From NCBI GenBank assembly GCA_000242935.3, contig CP007053.1, positions 1,984,001 through 2,048,000 on the forward strand: 64,000 bases of DNA, read 5' to 3'. The notes beneath the pieces are model-generated. The model was not told where the DNA came from and did no database searches. It worked only from the letters and a program-made list of their open reading frames with translations. The stretch comes from Opitutaceae bacterium TAV5 (GTDB taxonomy: Bacteria; Verrucomicrobiota; Verrucomicrobiia; Opitutales; Opitutaceae). A program made the position numbers and the translations under genes. This document shows positions 26,495-35,206 of this stretch, piece by piece. Within the stretch, counting starts at the first letter, position 1. Every line of letters starts with the position of its first letter.

Positions 26495-28327
26495 CTAGAA
26501 TTTTGCGTTGATGTCGAACTGGAAGACGTCGGAGGAGTAGGAGGCGCCGGAGACGTTGTCGGCGCTCAGCCAGCGGACGCGGCCGCTGACGTTTCGGGAA
26601 AGCCCCACGCTGGCGCCGAGGATGAAGCCCTTGAGGTTGGTGCCGCCGAGACCGAAGTCGGAATCGGTAAAGCCGTCCACCACGGCGTCGGTCTCGAGGT
26701 ATTTGTAGGCGATGCTCGCCTGCCAGTCCCAGCGTTTTTCGAGGACGGGATCGCCGACGGTGAGCCGGGCGAGGTAACCGGTGTCGCCGCCATCGACGAG
26801 GCCGGAGGGACCGGGCCGGAGGTTGTTCTGCGCACCGGCGGAATTGATGCGGCCTTCGTCGTAGGAGAGGTTTTTGACGAACTCGAAGTCGAGCGAAAGA
26901 TGGACGGGATCGAAGCGGCGGAAGTCGAGCCGGGCGGTGAGGGCCAGTTCGCTGAACGGCGTGGCGAGCCCGTAATACTGGAGGTTTTGCTGATACCACG
27001 GAGAGGTCGGATCCGTGTAATAGGTGTTGTCGCGGAGCGCCATGTAGGTGTTGCCCTTCTGGGCAAAGGCGGGGCGGCGGGAATCGGTGTCGCCCGCCAC
27101 GTCCGGACTGTCGATCGGGCTGGAGAGCTTGCCGGCGATTTTTGCGTAGTCGTAATACGCGACGGCGACTTTCAGGCTGAGGTCCTTGGCGAGTTCGATG
27201 TCGGTGCCGAGCTGGACGCCGTAGAGCCACCGGTCGTCGCTTTTGAACTTCTCCGGCTGGTTGCTGGAAAAGTTGAAGCTGGTGTTGTAGACGGGAAACA
27301 GGCCGAGGGTGGCGAAGGGTTTTAAACGGCCCATGCGGCGGCTGCCCTGGGCCATGACGCCGTCGAAACCGAGATCGTCATCCCAGATGAGGTCGGTCGC
27401 GAAAAACGGGTTTTCGAAACGTCCGACAGTAAAGGCGAGCTTGCTGTCGGTGAGACCGGGGACGTCGTATTTGAGAAAACCGCGGTCGAGCCAGAGGGCG
27501 TATTTGGAGCCGAGTCCGTCGGAGCCCATGCTCTGGTTGGTGGAGACGGGGGAATCGTCGCTGCCGGTGGCCAGGCGCACGCCGGCGGAAAAACCTTCGC
27601 CGAGGTCGGCGTCGAGCGCGAGGCGGGCGCGGAGGCGAAGGCGGTCGCGGTCCTGGTCCACGTTGGTCATCGGAGGCAGGACGGTATTCGCAGTCGACTG
27701 GTTGTACGGCGACCCCCGGTTGACGGCATTGAAATCCGGATACCCGGTGGTGTCGTTGCCGGACGGGAACCAGGCGCCTTCGTAGCGGAAGCGGAGATCA
27801 CCGGTGAGCCGGAGTTTTTTGGTCCATGCGGGGACCTCGCGGGGATCGGCCCAGTTTTCCTCGCGGGCCTGTTTCATGACATCCTGCCGGATGTCCTCGC
27901 GGAGCTGTTCACGGACCGACTCCGGCACGTAGGTGACCCGGATGGCGCCGTCGGGCGTGGTCGAGGACACCGGGAAGGCGCCGGCGGGCGTATCCGGCGC
28001 GGACGATGCAACCGCCCCTCCGGGAGCATGGGCGAGCGCGGCCTGGCGGGCGGCCTGCGCGGCGGCTTCGGTGGCGGCAGCCGCATCGGCCTCGGCCTGG
28101 GCGATCAGCGCGGTGCCCTGCGGCTGCGTGATGACCCCCTGCTGCACGAGCAGGTTGACCAGATTGGTCATCGCATTGGTCGAGGGCGCCGCGGCGGCCG
28201 GTGCGGCAGCACCGGCGGCTGCGTCGGCGGCATGGGCGACGGACAGGAATGCGGAAAGACCGGCGGCGGTAAGCGCGGCAAGAAGCCGGTTTCTTGACCG
28301 GCGCAGGCGTGGCAGTGCAGTTGTCAT
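26495..28327 (-). CDS. Putative outer-membrane porin, locus B (complete)
   Basis: The ATG at 28327 gives 610 residues. A signal peptide (about 1-31, ending AHA) is followed by an Ala/Gln-rich segment with LLVQQGVITQPQGTALIAQ, a helix (REDIRQDVMKQAREENWAD) and a barrel of about 480 residues ending in FQFDINAKF, whose terminal Phe suits assembly by the BAM machine. It matches the truncated locus A porin over its whole visible length. It lies 61 bp downstream of the TonB-like gene and 23 bp upstream of the coiled-coil gene. The conserved place in both operons suggests it serves the TPS/Ton system, but neither its substrate nor any TonB box can be named from sequence. Confidence 0.88.
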   Translation of the reverse strand: MTTALPRLRRSRNRLLAALTAAGLSAFLSVAHAADAAAGAAAPAAAAPSTNAMTNLVNLLVQQGVITQPQGTALIAQAEADAAAATEAAAQAARQAALAHAPGGAVASSAPDTPAGAFPVSSTTPDGAIRVTYVPESVREQLREDIRQDVMKQAREENWADPREVPAWTKKLRLTGDLRFRYEGAWFPSGNDTTGYPDFNAVNRGSPYNQSTANTVLPPMTNVDQDRDRLRLRARLALDADLGEGFSAGVRLATGSDDSPVSTNQSMGSDGLGSKYALWLDRGFLKYDVPGLTDSKLAFTVGRFENPFFATDLIWDDDLGFDGVMAQGSRRMGRLKPFATLGLFPVYNTSFNFSSNQPEKFKSDDRWLYGVQLGTDIELAKDLSLKVAVAYYDYAKIAGKLSSPIDSPDVAGDTDSRRPAFAQKGNTYMALRDNTYYTDPTSPWYQQNLQYYGLATPFSELALTARLDFRRFDPVHLSLDFEFVKNLSYDEGRINSAGAQNNLRPGPSGLVDGGDTGYLARLTVGDPVLEKRWDWQASIAYKYLETDAVVDGFTDSDFGLGGTNLKGFILGASVGLSRNVSGRVRWLSADNVSGASYSSDVFQFDINAKF

Positions 28328-28388
28328 GTGGAATTTTCGGAAACGGGATGAAAGGCTGGAGATGGATGCAGGACGGTGATTTGCAGGG

Positions 28389-29135
28389 TCAGGGACGCCT
28401 TGCGCTGAGCCGCAGGACGATCGGGCTGGGCATGTCGGCAGGCGGGGGTTCGCGGAGAGTGAGGCCGGTGAGAACCTCATCGCGGATGGCGGCGTCGATC
28501 TCATCATTACCGGTGGAGGAAACGAGCTGGGCGCGTTCGATGCGGCCGGCGGCGTCGGGCCAGATGCGCACGGAAATATCCATGGTGCTGGTGCGGGTCT
28601 TCGGGTTCTTGCCCAGAGCGGAGGAGACCGTCGTCTGGACCTGGGCAGCGTACCAGCCCCAGCGGGAGGAGCCGCGACCGCCGGTTCCGGCGCCGGTTCC
28701 GGTGCCGCCGATGATGCCGCCGTTGCCGCGACCGGTGAGACCGAAACCGTCGGGAGGACCGTCGCCCTGGATGCCGGTGCCCATCGGCGCAGCATCTTCT
28801 CCGGGAGGTTCGGGAGATTCGGCCGGCTTTTCCTGCGGCTCGTCGGCCGGCACCGGTTCCTGTTCGATCATCTGCTGGTCGGCCGGTTCCGGTTTCGGAA
28901 CATCCTCCTGTTTCGGTGGCGGAGGAGGGGGCGGCGGTGGAGGAAGTGCCACCCGGACCATGGAAAACTCCTGCGGTCTCGGCGGAGGCGGCTTCGGGCC
29001 GGAGGCGGTCGAGACGAGCCACCAGGCGATGCCGCCGGCCGCGACCAGGCAGATGGCGAGCACGGGACCGTAGCGGCGGAAAAAACCGGGCTCCCGTTCA
29101 TCGAAGGCGTCGTCGTTGTCGTTTTGCGAGGACAT
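28389..29135 (-). CDS. TonB-like energy transducer, locus B
   Basis: This 248-residue protein has the same layout as its locus A twin: acidic cytoplasmic N-terminus, one membrane helix (about 25-43), a polyproline linker beginning ALPPPPPP, a Glu/Pro-rich spacer and a C-terminal TonB/TolA-like domain (about 160-248, ending VLRLSARRP). The helix has no SxxxH motif. The C-terminal domain differs from locus A mainly at scattered positions, such as LGKNPKTRTSTMDISV in place of LRRNERTRVADLRITV. It follows ExbD after 24 bp. The role is energy transfer to an outer-membrane partner encoded in the same operon (inferred). Confidence 0.85.
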   Translation of the reverse strand: MSSQNDNDDAFDEREPGFFRRYGPVLAICLVAAGGIAWWLVSTASGPKPPPPRPQEFSMVRVALPPPPPPPPPPKQEDVPKPEPADQQMIEQEPVPADEPQEKPAESPEPPGEDAAPMGTGIQGDGPPDGFGLTGRGNGGIIGGTGTGAGTGGRGSSRWGWYAAQVQTTVSSALGKNPKTRTSTMDISVRIWPDAAGRIERAQLVSSTGNDEIDAAIRDEVLTGLTLREPPPADMPSPIVLRLSARRP

Positions 29136-29159
29136 CGGTTGCGATTCGGATGTGACGGG

Positions 29160-29564
29160 TTATTTGCCTGCCTTGGTGGCGAGGCCGACCTGCGAGATGC
29201 CGACGCGGCCGAGCACATCGAGCACGTCCATGACGCCCTGGTAGTGCGTGAGGCTGTCGCCGCGCACCACGACCGGGAAATCCGGCGTCAGCGATTTCTG
29301 CGAGTTGAGGCGTTGTTCGAGTTCGGTGAGTGTCACCGGGACCGTATCCAGAAAGACACGACCTTCGTTGTTCACCGTGATCGCCTTCGTCTTCGGCTTG
29401 GCCAGGCTGGCCGGCGTGTTGCTCGACTTCGGCAGGTTCACCTTCGTTCCCGCGACGGAGGCCGTGCACATGAGGATAAAAATGACGAGCAGCACGTACG
29501 CCAGGTCGAGCATGGGTGTGATGTTGATGTCGTCGTAAGGTTTGCTTTCGTCCTGGACGGTCAT
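29160..29564 (-). CDS. exbD: ExbD/TolR-type biopolymer transport protein, locus B
   Basis: This 134-residue ExbD is about 97 percent identical by eye to locus A ExbD, with changes such as Gln to His in GDSLTHYQGV and one extra Gly before the last Lys. The membrane helix contains ITPMLDLAYVLL with the functional aspartate at residue 20. It pairs with the ExbB fusion at 29797-31683 and lies 24 bp upstream of the TonB-like gene. The 232-bp gap to ExbB contains the first 110-bp palindromic element. Such strong conservation beside divergent regulators suggests recent duplication or gene conversion. Confidence 0.95.
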   Translation of the reverse strand: MTVQDESKPYDDINITPMLDLAYVLLVIFILMCTASVAGTKVNLPKSSNTPASLAKPKTKAITVNNEGRVFLDTVPVTLTELEQRLNSQKSLTPDFPVVVRGDSLTHYQGVMDVLDVLGRVGISQVGLATKAGK

Positions 29565-29640
29565 GGTGAGCTTCGCTCCGGTTTGGTGTTCAGAGTTTCG
29601 GGTTTGGTGTTCAGAGTTGACCGCAAGGAGCGGAATTTAT

Positions 29641-29750
29641 TGGCCGCGAAAGGGCACAAATATCCCCATGCAGATGAAGCGTGGCGTGGCGCCTGTAGGC
29701 GCCATGGAGGGTCTCCCCGCAAACAGGCCCTTTGCGCTCTTTCGCGGCCA
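29641..29750. repeat. 110-bp palindromic element, copy 1
   Basis: Terminal inverted arms (TGGCCGCGAAAGGGCACAAA at 29641-29660 and its near-complement at 29731-29750, 18 of 20 matching) enclose an inner hairpin GGCGCC-TGTA-GGCGCC (29688-29703). The second copy at 31753-31862 has the same length and about 85 percent identity by eye. It lies between the ExbB and ExbD genes of locus B and is absent from the same gap in locus A. It looks like a MITE- or REP-like element. Confidence 0.8.
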
Positions 29751-29796
29751 AAACGGTTTTGGGAAAATGGTTCATCCGGATTGTTCTTTGGCGGCT

Positions 29797-31683
29797 TCAG
29801 TTTTCGGCGCCGGCAAGTTTCGCTTTTTCGGAGGAGCGTTTCGGGTAAAACTCGGCCACCTTGGTGACGAACTCGTCCACGAAGACCTGCATGTCGGCGG
29901 TCACGTCCTTGACCCGCGTGAGCAGGTAGTTGTAGCCGAACAGCGCGGGAATCGCCACGGCCAGGCCGGCCACGGTGGCGAGCAGCGCGGCGGCGATGCC
30001 AGGCGCGATGGCGTTGACGTTGACGTCGCCCGCCATCGCCACCGCCGCAAAGGTGATCATGACGCCGACCACCGTGCCGAGCAGCCCGAGGAACGGCCCG
30101 CCGGAGATCGCGATCGTCAGGAGCACCATCTGCTTGTTGAGGCGTTGCTGTTCGCGGACGCGACCGCCGTCCATGCTCGCGGTGATCGCCCTGATCGCAT
30201 GCGCGGAGAGGGATTTTTCGTCGCCCTTTTTTGTTTCGGAAAGCCGTTTGCGGATTTCCTCGGCACCGATGTGGTAAAGCCGGTAGAGCGGCGCGCGGGC
30301 GATCAGCTTGCGCTCGGCCTCGGTGAGCTGGCCGCCGAGCGAGGAGACCTGGTGGTTGGCATTGTCGAGGACGGTGAGGTCGCCCGCCACGCGTTCGTTG
30401 AAGAGTTTCAGGAAGCGCTCGTTTCCCTTGCGGACGGCATCGATGTAACCGTTCTTGGCCACCATGACCGCAAGGCTGATCGCGCTCATCACCGCGAGGA
30501 TGACGATGACGATCCAGCCGTCGAAGGTCAGGTTCTGGATGATGACCGTAAAATAGCCGGAGTGCCCGCCACCGCCTCCGCCGGACTGCTCTTCCTCGCC
30601 GAACAGAACCGCGCGCGCTCCGGACTCCCCGCCCTGCGAGGCCGCGAGGAATCTGACAAAACCGGCCGGACGGGCGGCGCGGGCAAGCTGGAACTCGACC
30701 AGCTCACCGGCAAAGCCCGACGTGACCGCCGCATCAGCGGTCGCACGGTCGCCGCCGAGCACGGCCGGCGTATCGAGCGCAGGAATACCGGAATCAAGCG
30801 TGGCGTAGGAATTGCCGTCGACATAAAGCGTGATGCGGGTGCCGTCGGCCACCGCGGCGAGGTGGTGCCAGGTGTTGACCGTCAACGGTGCTCCGGCGGG
30901 CGAGCGGACAGCGCTGCCGCCTGCGGTGACTTCCACAAAGGGAGCACCCTGGTCGGCGCCGACGAGGAAGGCAGCTTGCGGGCCGGAAGCAGAACGGCGG
31001 CTGTAGATGACCGCACGGCCAGTGAGCGTCGCGGGTTTCACCCAGGCCGACCAGGTCAGCGGGGCGTTGGCCGTCCAGGCGAGCGAAGGCGTCGCGGGAA
31101 CGGTGATCGCGGAGTTACCGTCGAAACGCAGGCCCGTGCCGATCAGCGTGCCCTCGGCCGGAATGCCGGGGTTGGCCGCGTTGTTGTCGTTGCCCGAAAA
31201 ATCGCGGGCCGGCTGGCCGCGTTCGCCAAAATGCCAGGCGAGCACGGTGTCGGCATCATAGGTGGCTTTGGGATTTTCCGCAGAGGGAGCGGCCGGGTTG
31301 CCGTAGTACAGCCAGATTGCCGTCTGTGCTCCGGATTTCACGTCGGGGACGCGCACCCACACAAACGCCTCGCCGAGGAGAGAGTCGAACTGCGCGATGT
31401 GGTAGGGAAGTACAGTCTTGTCGTCCTCGGCGACAAAGCGGATGTCGCCGCCGTCGCCGCGGGCGCGGTCGAATTGGAAGTTGCCGATGTGCAGGCGCAC
31501 AAGGACGGGCGCGCCGCCCACCGGATCGGCGATGCCCGCCCCGGCGGGCGTGGTATCGACGGTCAGTTTCTTGCGCAGCGCCCACTCGTCATTCCACCAG
31601 GCGTGGGCCACGCCGGGAAGGCCGAGCAAGGCCACCAGGCCGAGCAATGCGTTTTTGAACCAGAATCGAGTTGGTCGTTTCAT
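29797..31683 (-). CDS. DUF2341-LamG-ExbB fusion protein, locus B
   Basis: With ATG at 31683 (31692 would add three residues) the protein has 628 residues. It has a signal peptide (about 1-28, GLPGVAHA), a DUF2341-like domain (WWNDEWALRKKLTVDTT to WLYYGN), a LamG-like sandwich (DGNSAITVPATPSLAW, NTWHHLAAVADG, ITLYVDGNSYATLD), a Gly/His linker and a C-terminal ExbB domain with three membrane segments. The ExbB part differs from locus A at only a few residues. It is the proton-channel subunit of the locus B Ton motor, with a large domain in the periplasm of unknown ligand. It is flanked on both sides by copies of the 110-bp palindromic element. Confidence 0.9.
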   Translation of the reverse strand: MKRPTRFWFKNALLGLVALLGLPGVAHAWWNDEWALRKKLTVDTTPAGAGIADPVGGAPVLVRLHIGNFQFDRARGDGGDIRFVAEDDKTVLPYHIAQFDSLLGEAFVWVRVPDVKSGAQTAIWLYYGNPAAPSAENPKATYDADTVLAWHFGERGQPARDFSGNDNNAANPGIPAEGTLIGTGLRFDGNSAITVPATPSLAWTANAPLTWSAWVKPATLTGRAVIYSRRSASGPQAAFLVGADQGAPFVEVTAGGSAVRSPAGAPLTVNTWHHLAAVADGTRITLYVDGNSYATLDSGIPALDTPAVLGGDRATADAAVTSGFAGELVEFQLARAARPAGFVRFLAASQGGESGARAVLFGEEEQSGGGGGGHSGYFTVIIQNLTFDGWIVIVILAVMSAISLAVMVAKNGYIDAVRKGNERFLKLFNERVAGDLTVLDNANHQVSSLGGQLTEAERKLIARAPLYRLYHIGAEEIRKRLSETKKGDEKSLSAHAIRAITASMDGGRVREQQRLNKQMVLLTIAISGGPFLGLLGTVVGVMITFAAVAMAGDVNVNAIAPGIAAALLATVAGLAVAIPALFGYNYLLTRVKDVTADMQVFVDEFVTKVAEFYPKRSSEKAKLAGAEN

Positions 31684-31752
31684 AGATGACATTCGTTGAT
31701 ATGGAGCGGGGTGGCCGCGAAGGATGGGGAGGCTGCCAAGGACGGATTTTTT

Positions 31753-31862
31753 TGGCCGCGAAAGGGCGCAAATATCTCCATGCGCATGAAGCGTCGCGTG
31801 GCGCTTATAAGCGCCATGGAGGATTTCCTTGCGAAAAGACCCTTTGCGCTCTTTCGCGGCTA
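31753..31862. repeat. 110-bp palindromic element, copy 2
   Basis: Arms at 31753-31772 and 31843-31862 are complementary except near the last base. The inner hairpin reads GGCGCT-TATA-AGCGCC, so the last stem pair changes from C-G in copy 1 to T-A here, a compensatory change that supports a selected hairpin. It lies between TpsB and the ExbB fusion of locus B. Confidence 0.8.
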
Positions 31863-31910
31863 AATCGGTTTGAAAAGAATGAATGTCCCGGTGGTTCATT
31901 TCGGTGTTTC

Positions 31911-33524
31911 TCAGAAGTCGGCCCAGACGCGGAAGGTGAGCCGGGGCTCGAAGTGTTCGGTCCTGCCCTCGCTGCGCAGGGGCAGGCCGAAATCGAGCGT
32001 GCCGTTGACGTGTTTTCTGAATTTCAGGGTCATGCCCGCGCCGATACTGCCGAGCAGGAAGCGGGAATCCTGTTCGGGCAGCGTATCGGTGAGCGTCAGG
32101 CCGGCCCAGTCGGTGAAGACATACAGCCGCCACTCGTCGAGGAAGCCGCCGAGGGTGAGCGGCGGCGTGCGCAGCTCGAGGGTGCCGGCAATGCCGTTGT
32201 CTCCCATCGTCTCGGATTCGAGATAGCCGCGCACCGTGCCCAGACCGCCGGCTCCGAACTGTTCGGGCGAAATGAGCGGCTGGCTGGAAAGCTGGCCCTG
32301 CAGTTTTCCGAAAAGCTGCCAGTCAGCGGCGATGTCGCGCGTCTGCGAAACGTCTCCGCGAAAGTAGATGTAGCTGCCGTCGGAGCCGTAGCGCTTGTTG
32401 GAAAATTCCTCCGGCGAACTGCCCAGGCCCCGGAAGTGGAAATTGAGCCCGGCGTTGAACTGCGTGATCGCCTTCTTCCCGACCGATGTGCCCGTGTAGG
32501 TGACGGAAAACGGGTAGTAGGTGATCGGCGTCTGGGTAGCGTCCGGCACGCCGGTCAGCGTCAGCAACTCGTCAAAATGCTTGTAGTCGAAACCCCCGGT
32601 CAGGCTGTGCGTGTACGTCTCCGAACCGCGCAGCGCCACGATCGCCTGCAGGCCGACGATCTCGCCGCGGCCGGCCACGTCGAAGGTGCCCAGGGTGGAC
32701 ACGTCGCTGTCCTGCTTCACTCCCTGCAGGAGCAGCTTGACGGGAGAATTCGGGACCGGAGCGAGGTAGTAGGCTGAAAACACCTTCGCGTCGTCGATGC
32801 GCTCCGGCGCGATCTGGAAACTCAGGCCCAGCGTATGCTCGAGCTGCCAGAGGTTGCCGTAGCTGGCCGAACCGTTCAGGCGCAGCGGTTTGGTGTTCGC
32901 ACTGTGGCGGTTGTTCAGTTCGAGGCTGCCGTGGAACGGAAGCGTGTCCTCGACCGCGAGGTCGATATCCACCGTCCCCTGGACGACACCGGAGCGCAGC
33001 GACGGCGTGACCTTCCGGTCCGGAAGCTGGTTGAGCGCGATGATGTCGCGCGTGACTGCGTTGAAGTCCGGCACCTCGCCCTCGGCGATCGACGGCGCCT
33101 TTTCCCTGATCCGGTTGTGATCAAAATAGCGGGAGCCGCGGATGCGCAGCCTCCCCACCTTCCCTTCCGTCACCCGGATGATCACCGTATTGTTCCGCAC
33201 CTCCTGCTGCGGCACCTGCACGGCAACCGTCTGGTATCCCCTGTCCTGGTACAGTTTTTCGAGCGCCAGCCGGGCTCCCTCGACATCGTCGGGCGTGCGC
33301 GCCTCGCCCAGCCACGGGTAAACCGTCTTTTCCACCTCCCGCGGCGTCAGCTTGTGGACGCCCTCCACCCGGTACTCGAAAATGTCGATGTACTGCGGCG
33401 GCTCGGCCAGCGCGGCAGGAGCCGGCGCGGCGGACGGCGGGTCCGGCGGTTCGGCTGCTGCAAGCGGATAAACACAGGCGGACAGGAGCAGGATGATCGA
33501 GCAGGAAAAGGAAACGGGATTCAC
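31911..33524 (-). CDS. TpsB/ShlB-FhaC-type two-partner secretion transporter, locus B
   Basis: The gene starts with GTG at 33524 and encodes 537 residues. A signal peptide covers about 1-24 (SCSIILLLSACVYPLAAAE; a Cys is present but the lipobox is poor). A POTRA-type domain lies at about 45-115 (YRVEGVHKLTPREVEKTV), followed by the ShlB-type barrel with GGLGTVRGYLES and the terminal VWADF. TpsB proteins recognise the TPS domain of their exoprotein in the periplasm and pass it through the outer membrane. The likely cargo is the giant TpsA encoded at the far end of the same operon. It is paralogous to locus A TpsB, with many substitutions in the barrel but almost invariant POTRA-barrel junction sequence (RGSRYFDHNRIREKAPSI). 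Confidence 0.94.
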   Translation of the reverse strand: MNPVSFSCSIILLLSACVYPLAAAEPPDPPSAAPAPAALAEPPQYIDIFEYRVEGVHKLTPREVEKTVYPWLGEARTPDDVEGARLALEKLYQDRGYQTVAVQVPQQEVRNNTVIIRVTEGKVGRLRIRGSRYFDHNRIREKAPSIAEGEVPDFNAVTRDIIALNQLPDRKVTPSLRSGVVQGTVDIDLAVEDTLPFHGSLELNNRHSANTKPLRLNGSASYGNLWQLEHTLGLSFQIAPERIDDAKVFSAYYLAPVPNSPVKLLLQGVKQDSDVSTLGTFDVAGRGEIVGLQAIVALRGSETYTHSLTGGFDYKHFDELLTLTGVPDATQTPITYYPFSVTYTGTSVGKKAITQFNAGLNFHFRGLGSSPEEFSNKRYGSDGSYIYFRGDVSQTRDIAADWQLFGKLQGQLSSQPLISPEQFGAGGLGTVRGYLESETMGDNGIAGTLELRTPPLTLGGFLDEWRLYVFTDWAGLTLTDTLPEQDSRFLLGSIGAGMTLKFRKHVNGTLDFGLPLRSEGRTEHFEPRLTFRVWADF

Positions 33525-34069
33525 AAGTGAGCGACGGAGATGAGGGAGCCGGTTGTGGCGGTTCGGGTCGGGTTCTGCGGAAGCGGACGGTGGCGGTGTT
33601 TTCGGTAAGGTGTGCTGGAAAAAAGAATGTGCCTCTACCTAGTAAGACAGGTTTCCCGGCCCAAATCTGGTAATCCTCCATGTTACAATTGCGTGAACTT
33701 CGGATATTCCCCCCGAAAAAAGACAAAATGGACTGGCAGATTTTTCAAAAGGACCGGCAGGAGCCGGAATTTTACCGTGGGTTCCGGGGAGCCCGAATAG
33801 TATCCATCTTCCAGTTACGAAGAATGATCCGGATCCGTCTCGCCGGACATGGCGGAAGGGGTGGCGCATCCTCCGGAAAAGATCGGATTGAGGAGGCGTG
33901 ATTGCGAAGCCGGCCGCAGGTTGTTTCCCAAACGTCACAGAAAACGGTCGGTTTTTTCTGGAAACCGGCCGGGAGGAATGAGAACAAATCTTCCCTTTTC
34001 ATTTGTTGCACACCGTTCTGCCGCCGGAGTTTTTCTCCGGTGCTCTCTCTTTCGACTTTCTGCCACATC
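33525..34069. other. Divergent intergenic region, locus B
   Basis: This 545-bp region lies between TpsB (leftward) and the STN gene (rightward). Apart from the conserved box at 33660-33686 I see no gene, hairpin terminator or repeat in it. Frames reading into it are upstream extensions of the STN gene or its antisense. Confidence 0.5.
33660..33686 (-). promoter_or_regulatory. Conserved box CCCAAATCT-N13-GTTAC, locus B
   Basis: CCCAAATCT (33660-33668) and GTTAC (33682-33686) are separated by 13 bases, exactly as in locus A (6827-6853). The spacer bases differ, so the match is not simple carry-over of duplicated sequence. Read leftward it lies about 136 bp upstream of the TpsB start. Candidate promoter or operator of the ECF sigma factors. 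Confidence 0.5.
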
Positions 34070-34528
34070 ATGCACCGACTCTCGTCCGGACCGGTTTCGC
34101 TGAGCGCTCTCCTCCTGCTGACAGGATTTGTGTGCGGATGCGCAACGCTGTGCGCCGAAGAGATCGACTACACGAATGACACGGTGCTGGCCCGGACCGT
34201 CGTCAGCATCGAGGTTTTCCGGGACCGGCAGGCTGCGCTGGGCGAAATCTTCCCTCTGGTAGAAAAACAGACCGGTCTGCAATTTGTCTATGTGGCCAGC
34301 CAGCTGCCGCTGGATACCACCATGAGTTTCGAATCCGGGGACAAGATCACGCTGGCCCGGCTCTTTACGATTATCTCGGCGCTGACCGATGTGGTTTTTT
34401 TCCGGCACGAAACCAAGATCGTGGTTCGCACTCGCCGGAAAGACGACAACCTCGTCACCCGCCCCATGCCCCACGCAGACCGTTTACCCGGCCGCGCACC
34501 GGACAACCCGTCACCCTTTCCCGCATGA
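34070..34528 (+). CDS. Stand-alone STN-domain protein, locus B
   Basis: The ATG at 34070 gives 152 residues: an export signal (about 7-29, with GFVCGC that could be a weak lipobox), then an STN-like fold at about residues 55-120 (ALGEIFPLVEKQTGLQFVYV, ITLARLFTIISALTD, TKIVVRT). It aligns along its length with the locus A protein (for example the VLART motif), but at low identity outside the STN core. Its stop overlaps the sigma-factor start (ATGA), so the two are translationally coupled. As in locus A there is no receptor barrel attached, so the signal-input domain has been separated from its usual outer-membrane partner. Confidence 0.75.
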   Translation: MHRLSSGPVSLSALLLLTGFVCGCATLCAEEIDYTNDTVLARTVVSIEVFRDRQAALGEIFPLVEKQTGLQFVYVASQLPLDTTMSFESGDKITLARLFTIISALTDVVFFRHETKIVVRTRRKDDNLVTRPMPHADRLPGRAPDNPSPFPA

Positions 34529-35115
34529 CTCCGACCCGCAACGAAGACGATGAACTCCTCATGAGGCGCATCCGCGAGGACGACGAGACGGCGCTGCACA
34601 CGCTGCTCGGGAAATATTACGCGGTCCTGTGCCGGTATGCGCACACGTTGCTGCACAACCGGGCGCTCGCGGAAGAGGCGGTATCCGATGTGTTCCTCAA
34701 CCTGTGGAATATACGCGCCAGGATATCGATCACGTCATGTGTTTTTCATTACTTGCACCGTTCTGTCGGCAACCGGTCCCGCAACCTGCGGGAAAAGGAC
34801 GCAAGCTCCGCCGACCTGGTACCGATCGACGACGTGGCTCCCGATCTGCTGGCAGATGCCGGGGAAACCGGCGACCGGCTGCTTTATTCCGAACTGCAGA
34901 TCGCAATCGAGGCAATGATCGCCCGCATGCCCGCACAGAGACAGGCCGTCTTCCGGATGAATCGCCTGGAAGGAAAACGCTACAAACAGATCGCGGAGGA
35001 ACTGGGCCTTACGGTCAACACGGTGCAAAAGCACATGGTGCTCGCCATGCGCCAGATTGCGGAGGATCTCCCCAAAATCCGGACTCTGCTTGAAGGTGAT
35101 TCCCGCGGGAACTGA
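34525..35115 (+). CDS. ECF-family RNA polymerase sigma factor, locus B
   Basis: This 196-residue sigma factor has region 2 (about 18-95: DDETALHTLLGKYYAVL, VSDVFLNLWNIRARI) and region 4 (about 130-185: KRYKQIAEELGLTVNTVQKHM). Its ATG lies within the STN stop codon region (4-nt overlap). FecR follows after 91 bp. It resembles the locus A sigma factor in layout but has diverged clearly, including in the region 4 recognition helix (LTVNTVQKHMV against LSEHTVRNQMM). The two may therefore read different promoters or be partly insulated. Confidence 0.93.
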   Translation: MTPTRNEDDELLMRRIREDDETALHTLLGKYYAVLCRYAHTLLHNRALAEEAVSDVFLNLWNIRARISITSCVFHYLHRSVGNRSRNLREKDASSADLVPIDDVAPDLLADAGETGDRLLYSELQIAIEAMIARMPAQRQAVFRMNRLEGKRYKQIAEELGLTVNTVQKHMVLAMRQIAEDLPKIRTLLEGDSRGN

Positions 35116-35206
35116 AACCCTGTGACGCAAATTTTTTGAATTTTTCCGTTCATCCACTGGCAGATTTCCCGGAAATTTCCTGTCTCTATTATTAAAGGCC
35201 CATCAC

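Noticed and set aside
29641-31862. The paired 110-bp palindromes considered as the ends of one composite transposon carrying exbB.
   Set aside because: No transposase lies between them, the enclosed gene is a normal operon member with a paralogue in locus A at the same place, and each copy is itself a complete palindrome.
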